DNA of 64,000 bases from Paenibacillus_D tarimensis_A (GTDB lineage: Bacteria > Bacillota > Bacilli > Paenibacillales > Paenibacillaceae): positions 4,526,001 to 4,590,000 of the forward strand of contig CP166298.1 of the NCBI GenBank assembly GCA_041281825.1, given 5' to 3'. Positions 1 to 8,022 of the stretch are shown one piece after another. The translations under genes were made by a program, and so were the position numbers. The notes under the pieces were generated by a model. It searched no databases, had not been told where the DNA came from, and was given only the letters and a program-made list of their open reading frames with translations. Each line of letters opens with the position of its first letter. Positions within the stretch are counted from its first letter, which is position 1.

Positions 1-238
1 TTTCATAAGCAATGACTTTCGGGGCTACATGGAGGCCGCTCAAAAACGCCGTCATTTTGTATTCCCGTTCAAGACTGCCTTTGGGTGCTATTTTCAAATA
101 AGCCTTGTCCGCTCCCTTTACAAATAGCGTTCTGGCGTTTTCGGAACAACTGCTGTCATATATGGCTGCATCGTTTAAATACTGCCGGATGGCTAACGGT
201 ACCGTTTCAATAGCAAAGGAAATTTCCGCCTTTTTCAT
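1..238 (-). CDS. Aminoglycoside phosphotransferase-like kinase, N-terminal part
   Basis: The reverse strand reads an open N-terminus of about 79 residues that runs off the window. It begins at an ATG (238-236) behind a strong GGAGGTG ribosome-binding site and contains the segment LFVKGADKAYLKIAPKG followed by LEREYKMTAFLSGLHVAPKV. That pattern (nucleotide-binding strands, Lys, then an Arg-Glu helix and a VAPKV strand) is typical of APH(3')-like kinases, which phosphorylate aminoglycosides or related small molecules in the cytoplasm. The catalytic loop lies outside the window, so activity and substrate cannot be judged. It is transcribed divergently from the WYL regulator. Confidence 0.7.
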   Translation of the reverse strand, partial: MKKAEISFAIETVPLAIRQYLNDAAIYDSSCSENARTLFVKGADKAYLKIAPKGSLEREYKMTAFLSGLHVAPKVIAYE

Positions 239-353
239 GTCAACACCTCCACCTGGAACCATGTTTGATGTAATGTTATCATACTCATCGGAAACGTTTT
301 AGGTAAAAAATGGTTCTTAATTGAGCTTGCCCATACATACTACACAAGTATTG

Positions 354-359
354 TATAAT
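354..359 (+). promoter_or_regulatory. Promoter -10 element of the WYL regulator
   Basis: A perfect TATAAT lies 41 bp before the chosen start of the regulator gene. No convincing -35 box is visible at the right distance, so the promoter may need an activator or be weak. Confidence 0.4.
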
Positions 360-400
360 TGAAGATAGGTAACTGTTATTTTAATGGAAAGGAATGTCCG

Positions 401-1363
401 ATGTCTAAAGCCGACAACATGCTGGCCATATTATGGCTGTTGAGATCTCGAAAGCGAATGACCGCCAAACAGCTGGCGGAGCACTTGGAAGTGCACATTC
501 GAACCGTATACCGGTTAATAGACGCTTTGTGTGTCAGCGGTGTACCGGTCGTCTCCGAAACCGGCCGCAGCGGAGGGTACTATATTCCCGATCATTTTAC
601 TTTCGACCCGCTGTTTTTTGAGCTAGTTGAGCAGAAGTCACTTGTTCATGCGGCCGCATTCGCCCGGGAGGCCGGCTATCCTTTCGGCGAGGCGCTGCAG
701 CGTGCGATCGCAAAATTAAAGCGTCACTCGAGCCCGGAGCAATTGAACCATCTTGAACGCCATGAAACCGGCCTTGAAGTCATCCATCCTCCTTCCAATC
801 CGCCACTCGAAAGATTGCTTCGGCAATTGGAACAATCGATTGCGGATACACGAAGCGTCCGGATGAACTACCAAACCGGTTATGAAGGACCGACTGAAAC
901 ACGGACGATTGACCCATACGGCCTGGTTCATTGGAAAAGCAAGTGGTACGTCGTAGGATATTGCCGTCTCCGCCGGGAAATTCGTTGCTTTCGGGCCGAC
1001 CGTATTCTCTCTTTGTCAGAAACCGATACCGTTTTTCAGCGCCCGGCCGATTTCTCCGCCCGTCAATTTTTACTGAACAGTTTGTTAACTGCTTCGGAAG
1101 ACGAACGCCATCTGATTACCGTCCATATTGAAGGCAGCTCTCAGGCGATCAACGATCTCTGCGGCCACTGGCTGTTCGGCCACGCACTTGTGGAACGCGC
1201 GGCAGACCGGGCTCATTTTAAAATGGATGAGCTTACCCTCTACACGCAGGCTCCGTATTTCCTGTTATCGTATGGTGGAAAAATTCGCATATTGTCTCCG
1301 TCCGAACTGAAATCATGTATGGTGGAGATCACTGCTTCTTTATTGGAATACTATCAATCCTGA
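401..1363 (+). CDS. WYL-domain transcriptional regulator (DeoR-type HTH plus WYL)
   Basis: A 320-residue cytoplasmic DNA-binding regulator. Residues about 5-60 form a winged helix-turn-helix (MTAKQLAEHLEVHIRTVYR then a GRSGGYYI wing), and the C-terminal half carries a WYL domain with the signature around KWYVVGYCRLR and CFRADRI. WYL domains sense nucleic acid or small ligands and usually control nearby genes. I chose the ATG at 401 because GGAAAGGA precedes it; an upstream TTG at 359 overlaps the -10 box and is unlikely. The SRPBCC and VOC genes follow on the same strand but have their own -10 box, so joint regulation is only an inference. Confidence 0.85.
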   Translation: MSKADNMLAILWLLRSRKRMTAKQLAEHLEVHIRTVYRLIDALCVSGVPVVSETGRSGGYYIPDHFTFDPLFFELVEQKSLVHAAAFAREAGYPFGEALQRAIAKLKRHSSPEQLNHLERHETGLEVIHPPSNPPLERLLRQLEQSIADTRSVRMNYQTGYEGPTETRTIDPYGLVHWKSKWYVVGYCRLRREIRCFRADRILSLSETDTVFQRPADFSARQFLLNSLLTASEDERHLITVHIEGSSQAINDLCGHWLFGHALVERAADRAHFKMDELTLYTQAPYFLLSYGGKIRILSPSELKSCMVEITASLLEYYQS

Positions 1364-1432
1364 AACGCTGACCTTCTTTGTCAGTGTTTCTGTTTTATAA
1401 TGAGAGTAAGAAAGGGTATAGGAGGGAAGCAA

Positions 1433-2053
1433 ATGGCTGGTTCCATATTCAAAAAAGCAGTAAAACAAGAAACGGGCATCGCGTGGGAAACGTGGTTGAA
1501 CGATCTGGGTCGGGTAGTGGATCCCGTCTGGTCGAATGAGCAAATCGCAGGTTATATCGCTAACGAATATGATGTCACTCTTGAATGGAGTGAAAGGATT
1601 GCACTTGTCTATGAACAACACTCGGGACGCAAGCCTGTGGGAGTCACCGCTTCGGCTGGCGTTCAAATCGGTGTGCGGAAGACAATCCCGGTATCCAAGG
1701 AACAAGCATGGACGTTCCTGCTCTCCCCGGAGGGGCTGCGGTTATGGGTCGGCGACCTTCAGTCTTTGCCCCTGCAACCGAAACAGACGTATACGTCAAA
1801 GGATGGTGTATACGGCCGGATCATTTCAGTCGTTCCTTACCGGAAAATCCGCTTAAGCTGGCAGAGACCGGAGTGGGACAACCCGTCCACACTACAAATC
1901 TACACATTAACAAGCAGCTCCGGCAAAACGACCGTTTCGATCCATCAGGAAAAATTGGACGACCTTTACATACGCGAGATGATGAAGATTCATTGGGAGG
2001 ATGTATTGAATACCATCAGTGAAAAAATGCGGGGAAGGTTATCAAATGAATAA
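1433..2053 (+). CDS. SRPBCC (AHSA1-like) domain protein with DUF4287-like N-terminus
   Basis: 206 residues. The first 65 or so (FKKAVKQETGIAWETWLNDL onward) resemble the small DUF4287 domain; the rest resembles the START/AHSA1 fold, with IPVSKEQAWTFLLSPEGLRLW near its beginning and IRLSWQRPEW in the middle. Such proteins bind hydrophobic ligands or act as co-chaperone-like factors; no specific role can be assigned. The ATG at 1433 follows GGAGGG with 6-nt spacing, and a TATAAT lies at 1396-1401. The gene overlaps the following VOC gene by 8 bp, so the two are translationally coupled. Confidence 0.75.
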   Translation: MAGSIFKKAVKQETGIAWETWLNDLGRVVDPVWSNEQIAGYIANEYDVTLEWSERIALVYEQHSGRKPVGVTASAGVQIGVRKTIPVSKEQAWTFLLSPEGLRLWVGDLQSLPLQPKQTYTSKDGVYGRIISVVPYRKIRLSWQRPEWDNPSTLQIYTLTSSSGKTTVSIHQEKLDDLYIREMMKIHWEDVLNTISEKMRGRLSNE

Positions 2054-2426
2054 ATACAGCCATATCGATTTGAGGGTGAACAGTTGGAAAAAGGTCAGAC
2101 ATTTTTATGAAAAGCTGCTTCCTGCTCTTGGTTTCACGCAAACCTATCACAGTGAACAGTGGAAGGTTTTCGCTGCCGAGAGAGAGCTTCCGAGTGTCCC
2201 TTATTTCGCTATTACCGAATATCACGATCATAAGCCCAATGACAATTTGATCGGCTTCTGGGCTGAAGGCCGGGCAGAGGTCGACCGCATCGCTCAGCTT
2301 GTTTCCGAAGCAGGCGGGATCATCAACAGCGGTCCGGAGCTGCTCCCAATCAGTCCTACATACTATGCTTTATACTTCGAGGATCCATGCGGAAACAAAT
2401 ACGAGATCGTTCATCGGCTAAACTGA
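2046..2426 (+). CDS. VOC-fold (glyoxalase/bleomycin resistance family) protein
   Basis: A 126-residue single VOC domain: it opens with YSHIDLRVNSWKKVRHFYEKL, has FAITEYHD in the middle and closes with YYALYFEDPCGNKYEIVHR, the usual metal-binding and final-strand pattern (His near the start, Glu near the end). The family includes glyoxalases, dioxygenases and antibiotic-binding proteins; a lone short domain like this is commonly annotated as a glyoxalase-like protein. The ATG at 2046 follows GGGGAAGG and overlaps the end of the SRPBCC gene. A decayed second copy of its last codons and terminator occurs at 16165-16235. Confidence 0.8.
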   Translation: MNKYSHIDLRVNSWKKVRHFYEKLLPALGFTQTYHSEQWKVFAAERELPSVPYFAITEYHDHKPNDNLIGFWAEGRAEVDRIAQLVSEAGGIINSGPELLPISPTYYALYFEDPCGNKYEIVHRLN

Positions 2427-2450
2427 GCGGAGCTGCGGCTCCGCTTTTTC
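2426..2450 (+). terminator. Intrinsic terminator of the SRPBCC-VOC operon
   Basis: A perfect 8-bp stem (AGCGGAGC and GCTCCGCT) around the loop TGCG, beginning at the last base of the stop codon and followed by five T residues. Confidence 0.85.
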
Positions 2451-2884
2451 CTTTTATCGTGGAAAACGTGCCGATCGTTCTATACCAACGGAATTCCGAC
2501 CAGTATTGCTCGGTCAACGTCGACAATTACCGGACGGGGCAAGAAGTAGCGAAGCTGATTTTCTCCAGGGGACACCGCCGAATTGGCTTAATCAGCCCGG
2601 GAATATCCTCCAATGCGATTCGGCTCCGAAGAGAAGGGTTTCTGGATATGGCCAAACGCTACTGCATCAATATTGCTGCAGAACATATTATTGAAGGCTA
2701 ATTTTCCGAGGAAGGAGGTTATCAGGCGACCGCGAAGTTGCTTTCTTTCCCGGAACGCCCAACCGCAATATTCGCTCTCAGCGATCAAATGGCTGTCGGC
2801 TCGCTGCTGGCTCTCAGCGATCAAATGGCTGTCGGCTCGCTGCTGGCTTTCAGGGAGCAAGGCATCGCGGTTCCCGACGATATC
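2450..2884 (+). pseudogene. LacI-family regulator remnant (effector domain only)
   Basis: The reading frame encodes pieces of a LacI/GalR effector domain: VPIVLYQRNSDQYCSVNVDN, VAKLIFSRGHRRIGLI, then ATAKLLSFPERPTAIFALSD and FREQGIAVPDDIG. The helix-turn-helix half is gone; homology starts directly after the VOC terminator. The frame is broken by an in-frame TAA at 2699-2701 (within what should be EGxFSEEGGY) and carries a 36-bp in-frame tandem duplication. It stops at 2884 where transposase sequence begins. It probably once controlled a sugar operon and is now nonfunctional. Confidence 0.75.
2775..2846 (+). repeat. Perfect 36-bp tandem duplication inside the LacI remnant
   Basis: Bases 2775-2810 are repeated exactly at 2811-2846. 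The unit encodes 12 residues containing SDQMAVGSLL, a conserved helix of the LacI effector domain, so the repeat arose by duplication within the already coding sequence and keeps the frame. Confidence 0.9.
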
Positions 2885-2885
2885 G

Positions 2886-3779
2886 GAGATTGCCATGTAT
2901 GCCAAGGGTGTCAGCACACGGGATATCCAGGATCATCTGAACCATCTGTACGGCATTGACGTCTCGCCAACGATGATTTCCAATGTGACGAACAAGATCG
3001 TACCCCTGATTAAAGAATGGCAGAATCGGCCCCTGCAAGGCGTTTATGCCGTTGTCTTTATGGACGCCATTCATTACAAAGTAAAACAAGATGGGGCCAT
3101 CGTGAACAAAGCGGCCTACATGGTAATTGGCATCGATTTAGACGGCAACAAGGACGTGCTGGGCATGTGGATTGGGGAGAACGAGACCTCCAAGTTCTGG
3201 CTCACCGTATTAAACGATCTGCGCAATCGCGGCGTACAAGACATTTTGATCACCTGTGTAGATAATCTGACGGGCTTCTCTCAAGCGATTTCCGCCTGCT
3301 ATTCAAACACCGAGATACAGAAGTGCATCATCCACCAAATCCGAAATTCCACCCGTTACGTCTCTTACAAGGACTTGAAAAAGGTAACGGCGGATTTAAA
3401 GCCGATTTACAAGGCTGTAACGGAAGAAGCGGCCTTAGTCGAGCTGGATCGGTTTGAAGAGACCTGGGGTAACAAATACCCGCTCATCGTCCGTTCCTGG
3501 CGGAATAACTGGGAAGAGCTCTCCACCTTTTTCAAATACCCGCCAGAGATTCGTAAACTCATCTATACGACCAATATGATCGAGAGCTACCATCGGCAAC
3601 TTCGCAAGGTTACCAAAGGAAAGAGCATTTTCCCTTCCGATGAATCCTTGCTCAAGATGCTGTATTTAGCCACGATGGATGTCACCCGTAGATGGACGGG
3701 ACGTGTTCAGAACTGGGGACAAATACTCCTCCAGCTATCTGTCTTCTTCCCCGATCGGATCGGTCATTACTTACGTTAG
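2886..3779 (+). pseudogene. IS256-family (Mutator) transposase, 5'-truncated
   Basis: About 297 codons of an IS256-type DDE transposase, starting at EIAMYAKGVSTRDIQDHL. The catalytic residues are visible: Asp in FMDAIHYKV, Asp in TCVDNLTGF and Glu in TTNMIESYHRQLRKVTKG. Full-length relatives are about 400 residues, so roughly the first 100 codons are missing and no left end is visible. The frame is open into the upstream LacI debris only by chance. The right end survives: the stop codon is followed by GAGAGTTTACACAAAAAACT and GGACAG, which resembles an IS256-type terminal repeat (about 3790-3820). Confidence 0.85.
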
Positions 3780-3830
3780 CTCATTGTTTCAAGAGAGTTT
3801 ACACAAAAAACTGGACAGACCCAAATTAAG

Positions 3831-3913
3831 CTAGCGGCCACGATAGTTGACTCGATCAGAAGCGAGGCAACCGGCAGCCTCAGGTAGATCATTCCACTAA
3901 CGGGACACGATAG
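3831..3913 (+). repeat. Pair of CTAACGG-ACGATAG intergenic repeats
   Basis: Two copies of the short motif CTAACGGnnnACGATAG lie at 3831-3846 (CTAGCGGCCACGATAG) and 3897-3913 (CTAACGGGACACGATAG), just past the IS256 remnant. Inverted copies occur at 7042-7059 and 7954-7970, again beside transposon debris. Confidence 0.6.
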
Positions 3914-3922
3914 CATCATACA

Positions 3923-3950
3923 AAAGGCTGCCGGCCCAACGGCAGCCTTT
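3923..3950 (-). terminator. Terminator after the phosphotransferase gene
   Basis: A perfect 11-bp stem (AAAGGCTGCCG and CGGCAGCCTTT) with a 6-nt loop lies 40 bp past the stop of the reverse-strand kinase gene. In that direction it ends in a short T run. Confidence 0.65.
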
Positions 3951-3989
3951 ATTGAAGTAACTGGCAGGTGACAGCGCGGTGCGGCCGTT

Positions 3990-4994
3990 TTATCCGACGC
4001 CATATTTCGCGAGATATTGCGGATACGAGTGAAGATGAACGGCCCTGGCCTTGCTCTGGGCCTTCTCCCGATGCTCCGGCACTTGCTCCGCCTCGACATA
4101 ATCGGCCAGCACGTCGATGACGTCGTCGAGCAGCTTCGCTCGAAAATACAGTTCTAGACGCTCGACGGCCGCAGCCCCAGCTCCTGCCAGCGCCTTCTCT
4201 CTCCATATCGGCCATGACGGATCATGCGTTAGTGGCCAAAGCAGTACTGAGTAGTCTATCGCAGCATCACCCTGGCCAGACAGGTCGTCCCAGTCGATGA
4301 TCCGAAAGCCATCCCTGCCGCACGTCAGTACGTTATTTCCGTTCAGGTCGTTATGAACAACATCGCCCGCAGGGAGTAGAAATGCAGGTGTCTGCCGGAC
4401 TGTTTCCCTCAGCCTCCCGATCTCTTCCCCGAACCACGAAATAGTCTCGTCCGAGACGAAATCCTTGAGCAGCTCGCGTGACCCGCGGATTCCGTCGAGA
4501 TCATCCGTAAACCGGGAAATGTACTCGTCCTCGAATGCCTCCGCATAAGTGCGCGTCTCCGCATTAGGCAGCATTCCACGAAGACGATCGTCCCGATGGA
4601 GCTTCGCGGCGGTCTCTATGACACCCGTCAGCGCGACCTTGGGATTCGGCGATTCCGCAAGCGGGATCGCATCCTCGATATATTCGAAAACAAGGCCGTA
4701 CGGATACCCCGGCACGATCTCGCGGTCAATCACATGGACCAGCCTAGGCGCGGCGTAGTATTCGGCAAGATAATCGCTGACGCCCGCCCACTGCCGCAGC
4801 CGCGCGGCTTTACTAGGTGGAGCCAGCTTGACGTGAAGACGCGTGCGCCCGTCCGTCAAACGGACAGACAAGTTGCCGAAGCCTCCGGGATTATATATAT
4901 ACGACGCCCGGATCTTATTCGGGCCTATGCCAATTGCATTGGCGTTCGCCGATGCCCACTCCGCAATCATTCTTTCTGCTAGTCGTACCTCCAT
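3990..4994 (-). CDS. APH/choline kinase-like phosphotransferase family protein
   Basis: A 334-residue cytoplasmic kinase of the aminoglycoside phosphotransferase superfamily. The catalytic loop is VVHNDLNGNNVL (about residue 228), and the metal-binding Asp sits in FRIIDWDDLSGQGDAAIDYS. The substrate could be an aminoglycoside, homoserine, choline or a sugar; the sequence does not decide. The ATG at 4994 is preceded by GAGGAGG at a rather long 12-nt spacing; another ATG at 5018 would add eight residues. The gene is monocistronic, ends before a strong hairpin, and its promoter side abuts the IS3 element. Confidence 0.8.
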   Translation of the reverse strand: MEVRLAERMIAEWASANANAIGIGPNKIRASYIYNPGGFGNLSVRLTDGRTRLHVKLAPPSKAARLRQWAGVSDYLAEYYAAPRLVHVIDREIVPGYPYGLVFEYIEDAIPLAESPNPKVALTGVIETAAKLHRDDRLRGMLPNAETRTYAEAFEDEYISRFTDDLDGIRGSRELLKDFVSDETISWFGEEIGRLRETVRQTPAFLLPAGDVVHNDLNGNNVLTCGRDGFRIIDWDDLSGQGDAAIDYSVLLWPLTHDPSWPIWREKALAGAGAAAVERLELYFRAKLLDDVIDVLADYVEAEQVPEHREKAQSKARAVHLHSYPQYLAKYGVG

Positions 4995-5175
4995 ATCTAC
5001 ACCCTGCCTCCTCGCCATATTCCGGTCTATACCGGATATTTTAGCATGGAACAATCATTGATGCATGCAAAGGGCGGTTATAAATCGAACTGAATGAAAG
5101 CCACCTCAGATTGATATGCTCCCCTTTAGGTAGACAGGTGAAATAATAAAACCTGTTTACCAAGGGGAGTTTTTC

Positions 5176-5859
5176 ATGTCCAAAATTAATGAGTACGGCG
5201 GAAAAGATAAATTAGCGATCTTGGAGGAACTTCGAACAGGTCAAGGTTCACTAAGCGGAATAGCCTACAAATATAACATTAGCGTTAGCACATTGAAAGA
5301 ATGGCGACGTCGTTACGAAGTGTACGGACCCGAAGGCTTGGAGTTTCGTACAGAGAACAAGAGCTATACGGTGGAAGTTAAACTTCAAGCGGTTCAAGAC
5401 TACCTTTCCGGGAAGTACTCACAGAACGAAATCATAAAAATATACCGCATTGCAAGCCGCACTCAACTCAGGAACTGGATTAAAAAGTATAATAGTCATA
5501 GCGGTCTTAGATCGTATAAGAACGGAGGCGCAGCCGCTATGACAAAGGGACGGACAACAACCTGGGAAGAACGGATCGACATCGTATTATACTGCCTTTC
5601 TCAAAATCGTGATTATTACAAAGCAGCAGAAAAGTATCAAGTTTCTTATCAGCAAGTATATCAATGGGTGAAGAAATACGATGCCGGAGGAGAAGATGCT
5701 CTCCAGGACCGACGCGGGAGAAACAAACCAACAGAAGAATTAAGTGAAGCGGATCGGCAAAAGCTTGCCATGAAGAAGTTAGAAGCGGAGAACGAACGAC
5801 TGCGAGCGGAGAATGCTCTGTTAAAAAAGTTAGAGGAACTCGAAAGGAGGCGTTTTTAA
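5176..5859 (+). CDS. IS3-family transposase OrfA
   Basis: A 227-residue DNA-binding subunit. It has two or three helix-turn-helix segments (SLSGIAYKYNISVSTLKEWR; a middle one ending TQLRNWIKKY; KAAEKYQVSYQQVYQWVKKY) and a C-terminal leucine-zipper-like coiled coil (MKKLEAENERLRAENALLKK), as expected for the longer OrfA proteins of the IS150 group. The ATG follows AAGGGGAG. The gene ends in the run TTTTTAA preceded by an internal AGGAGG, a layout that favours -1 frameshifting into orfB. Confidence 0.9.
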   Translation: MSKINEYGGKDKLAILEELRTGQGSLSGIAYKYNISVSTLKEWRRRYEVYGPEGLEFRTENKSYTVEVKLQAVQDYLSGKYSQNEIIKIYRIASRTQLRNWIKKYNSHSGLRSYKNGGAAAMTKGRTTTWEERIDIVLYCLSQNRDYYKAAEKYQVSYQQVYQWVKKYDAGGEDALQDRRGRNKPTEELSEADRQKLAMKKLEAENERLRAENALLKKLEELERRRF

Positions 5860-6737
5860 GCCGAGTACGTCAGGAGAACATCTATCTATCCATTCAAGCT
5901 GTACAGCAAAGCATGGGGTTTAGCATTCAGTTGCTATGTAAAGTGGCAGGTATTCCCCGTTCAGGCTACTACAAGTGGTTAAAACGGGGAATCAGCTTCC
6001 AAGAGCGAGAAAACGAGCGTCTAGCTGATGCTATGATCTTGCTTTATGAGAAGGTGGATGGTATCTTTGGCTACCGCCAGTTAACTCTTCATTTGAGGAA
6101 ACAGTTGGATCGAGCGATTAACCACAAGCGGATTTATCGCCTGATGAAACTGGCGGGGATCCAATCGGTTATTCGTAAGAAGAAAAAGAAATACGTTAAA
6201 TCCACGCCAGAACAAATCGCGGATAATCTGTTGAATCGTGAATTTACTGCTGAGAAGTCAAATGAAAAATGGGTGACCGACGTAACTGAAATGAAGTACG
6301 GGACGGGGCAAAAAGCTTATCTCAGCGCAATCTTAGACCTTCACGATAAATCCATTGTAGCCTACGTCCTTGGCCACTCCAATAACAATAAACTCGTTTT
6401 CACAACGCTGGACTTGGCTTTAAAAGCCGCACCTAGAACATCGCCAATGTTGCATAGTGATTGAGGGTTTCAATATACGTCATGGGGCTTTAAAAGGCGC
6501 CTAGAAGCACATGAGATGACGCAGAGTATGTCGAGGGTAGGCAAGTGCATCGATAACGGCCCTATGGAATCATTTTGGGGTACGCTCAAGAGCGAAAAAT
6601 ACTATCTCCACAAATATCAGACATTCGATGCGTTAAAGAAGGATATCGATGATTACATTCACTTCTACAACTACGAGCGGTTACAGAAAAAACTAAATTG
6701 CCTTAGCCCGATGGAAGCGCGAGCTAAGGCAGCTTAA
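5853..6737 (+). pseudogene. IS3-family transposase OrfB with one internal stop codon
   Basis: The -1 frame after orfA encodes a DDE integrase domain: HTH_21-type IFGYRQLTLHLRK, first Asp in WVTDVTEMKYG, second Asp in MLHSD, Glu in GPMESFWGTLKSE, and C-terminal INYERL-like YNYERLQKKLN. The frame is intact except for a TGA at 6462-6464 directly after HSD, where relatives have Arg (HSDRGFQYTS); a single CGA-to-TGA change explains it. The whole 885-bp frame remains aligned on both sides, so the inactivation is recent. Confidence 0.85.
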
Positions 6738-6788
6738 TCATTTTATTTTATTCCACTGTCTACTTGACGGGGTGCAGTTCAGATCGTG

Positions 6789-6861
6789 GTGGCTCTCCTC
6801 TCCGAGAGGGTGGCTCTATTTCATTAACATAGTGGCTCTCATTCATTAACCAAGCGGCTCT
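6789..6861 (+). repeat. Four GTGGCTCT repeats at 21-22 bp spacing (IS21-like end)
   Basis: GTGGCTCT occurs at 6789, 6810 and 6832 and as GCGGCTCT at 6854, each about two helical turns apart; two copies are followed by TTCATTAAC. Spaced multiple repeats of this kind are the transposase-binding ends of IS21-family elements. No istA or istB remains, so this is probably an orphan end. Confidence 0.45.
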
Positions 6862-6898
6862 GCCGCAACGAAATATTCAATGTATCGATGTATTGAAA

Positions 6899-6928
6899 AA
6901 AACCAGCCCCTCAAAAAGGACTGGTTTT
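6899..6928. terminator. Hairpin resembling a terminator
   Basis: The arms AAAACCAG and CTGGTTTT form an 8-bp stem around a 14-nt loop. It could end transcription in either direction, but the U-tract is part of the stem, so strength is uncertain. Confidence 0.35.
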
Positions 6929-6945
6929 GGCTGCTTTCTGTGCAC

Positions 6946-7036
6946 CGACACAAAACTGCTTTAATAAACGACACAATTCTGCTTAAATAAAAACGCGAGA
7001 CAAAACTATTTGAATAACAGTTTTGCCTCGCGTTCA
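6946..7036 (+). repeat. Second spaced-repeat array and hairpin
   Basis: Three degenerate units (CGACACAAAACTGCTTTAAT, then CGACACAATTCTGCTTAAAT at +23, then a third beginning CGAGACAAAACT at +27) again look like multi-site transposon ends. The last overlaps a near-perfect 16-bp inverted repeat whose arms are AACGCGAGACAAAACT and AGTTTTGCCTCGCGTT (about 6992-7036). A CTATCGTT-type repeat follows at 7042-7059. Confidence 0.4.
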
Positions 7037-7105
7037 TTGAACTATCGTTCTCCGTTTAGTTAAAAGGTTCCTCTGAATAAATCGAATCCCGAAAATAATG
7101 ATGTA

Positions 7106-7447
7106 TTAATTGAATTCAATCGTACGTTTTGAATGAGATTTCCACATACGATATAATCCAACGATTAGAAAGCTAATTGCAATCACCTCTAGCGTTCTTG
7201 GAATTAGAGAGAGCCATCCCACAAACTGCCCTATAGTCATTCCCATAGGTGCACTATTACTAATAATCACTGAATCAATATAATTGCCAATAAACCGTGC
7301 ACCTATCGCAGAATATAAATTATTTATTAATAGAATGAGAAAAAAATAGAAACCACCCATGAAAGAATACTTTTTAGAGATAATGAGACCAGTGACTAAC
7401 AATGCAATTGTACCAATCATAATTAGAATACTAACAAAAACAAACAA
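7106..7447 (-). CDS. Small integral membrane protein, unknown function
   Basis: 113 residues with three likely membrane helices (about 2-24, 30-50 and 78-101) and a short basic tail (RMWKSHSKRTIEFN). I do not recognise the family. The start is a TTG at 7447, 7 nt after AGGAGG; the nearer ATG is out of frame and hits a stop. Base composition is much richer in A and T than the neighbouring kinase gene, and it lies between transposon remnants, which suggests acquired DNA. Confidence 0.5.
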   Translation of the reverse strand: MFVFVSILIMIGTIALLVTGLIISKKYSFMGGFYFFLILLINNLYSAIGARFIGNYIDSVIISNSAPMGMTIGQFVGWLSLIPRTLEVIAISFLIVGLYRMWKSHSKRTIEFN

Positions 7448-7977
7448 AGCATTACCTCCTGAACCAAGAGAATTAAATTAAAAGAATTTAGATTACCTGT
7501 AATAAAATACATTTGTCGTTGGGTCTCCATCTTTACCATATCGAGCTTTGATCCGATCTTTCACCTGCTCTTATCATAACACAATCTTCGCATGATGATC
7601 GCTATTAACCTGCATTTATCCATCGTCTTCTCCCAATTCACCAAATTCTTTCCATGCAAATAACTTTGTAGAAATATATTTACAACTAACCTGGTTAAAG
7701 GGATTTTTTTAGTCGATTTATCCAAATGGACACCACATAATTTAAATATGTCGTTCAGCACCAACTTATGCCATGTGCCGTTGGATGTACATCATAGAGC
7801 GGCAGCTTGCACTGCAAGTCCATATGTTGTCGAATCGCCGCGAAGTTCTGCAACAACGCGATCCAGCTTTAATAGCCCCACGCTAATCCGTCCGTTACTT
7901 CAACGATTAGAAGCAGGGCGCCGCGGCGCCCTGCTTCAGTCATAATCATTTCACTATCGTTCGCCGTTAGAATTCCT
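7448..7977. other. Intergenic stretch with possible transposase debris
   Basis: A reverse-strand frame at 7561-7764 (containing DIFKLCGVHLDKSTKKIPLT) vaguely resembles the N-terminus of IS4-type transposases but is short and unsupported. The rest holds a 28-bp perfect palindrome (7910-7937) and a CTATCGTTCGCCGTTAG repeat at 7954-7970. No other gene is visible. Confidence 0.3.
7910..7937. repeat. 28-bp perfect palindrome
   Basis: The arms GAAGCAGGGCGCC and GGCGCCCTGCTTC flank a central GC, so the whole 28 bp is self-complementary. It could be a transposon-related cruciform or a terminator stem lacking a T run. Confidence 0.7.
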
Positions 7978-8022
7978 GTGGAACGAATAATTTGGAATTT
8001 GAATAAAAAAGAGTGCCCTTGT

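Larger units (their letters stand above)
5112..6781 (+). mobile_element. IS3-family (IS150-type) insertion sequence, 1670 bp
   Basis: The element is bounded by imperfect inverted repeats of about 27 bp. The left end starts TGATATGCTCCCCTTTAGG; the complement of the right end starts TGAACTGCACCCCGTCAAG; both continue into TAGACAG. It is flanked by a 3-bp direct repeat GAT (5109-5111 and 6782-6784), consistent with IS150-group target duplication. It carries orfA and an orfB interrupted by one nonsense codon. The left end holds an extra internal palindrome, CTCCCCTT to AAGGGGAG (about 5120-5172), before orfA. A solo relative of that palindrome occurs at 28293-28355. Confidence 0.85.

Noticed and set aside
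2613..2885. N-terminus of the IS256 transposase
   Set aside because: The upstream open frame translates LacI debris in a different frame; transposase homology starts at about 2886.
7748..7945. A 65-residue coding sequence
   Set aside because: It covers the 28-bp palindrome, has no ribosome-binding site and no similarity to a known protein.
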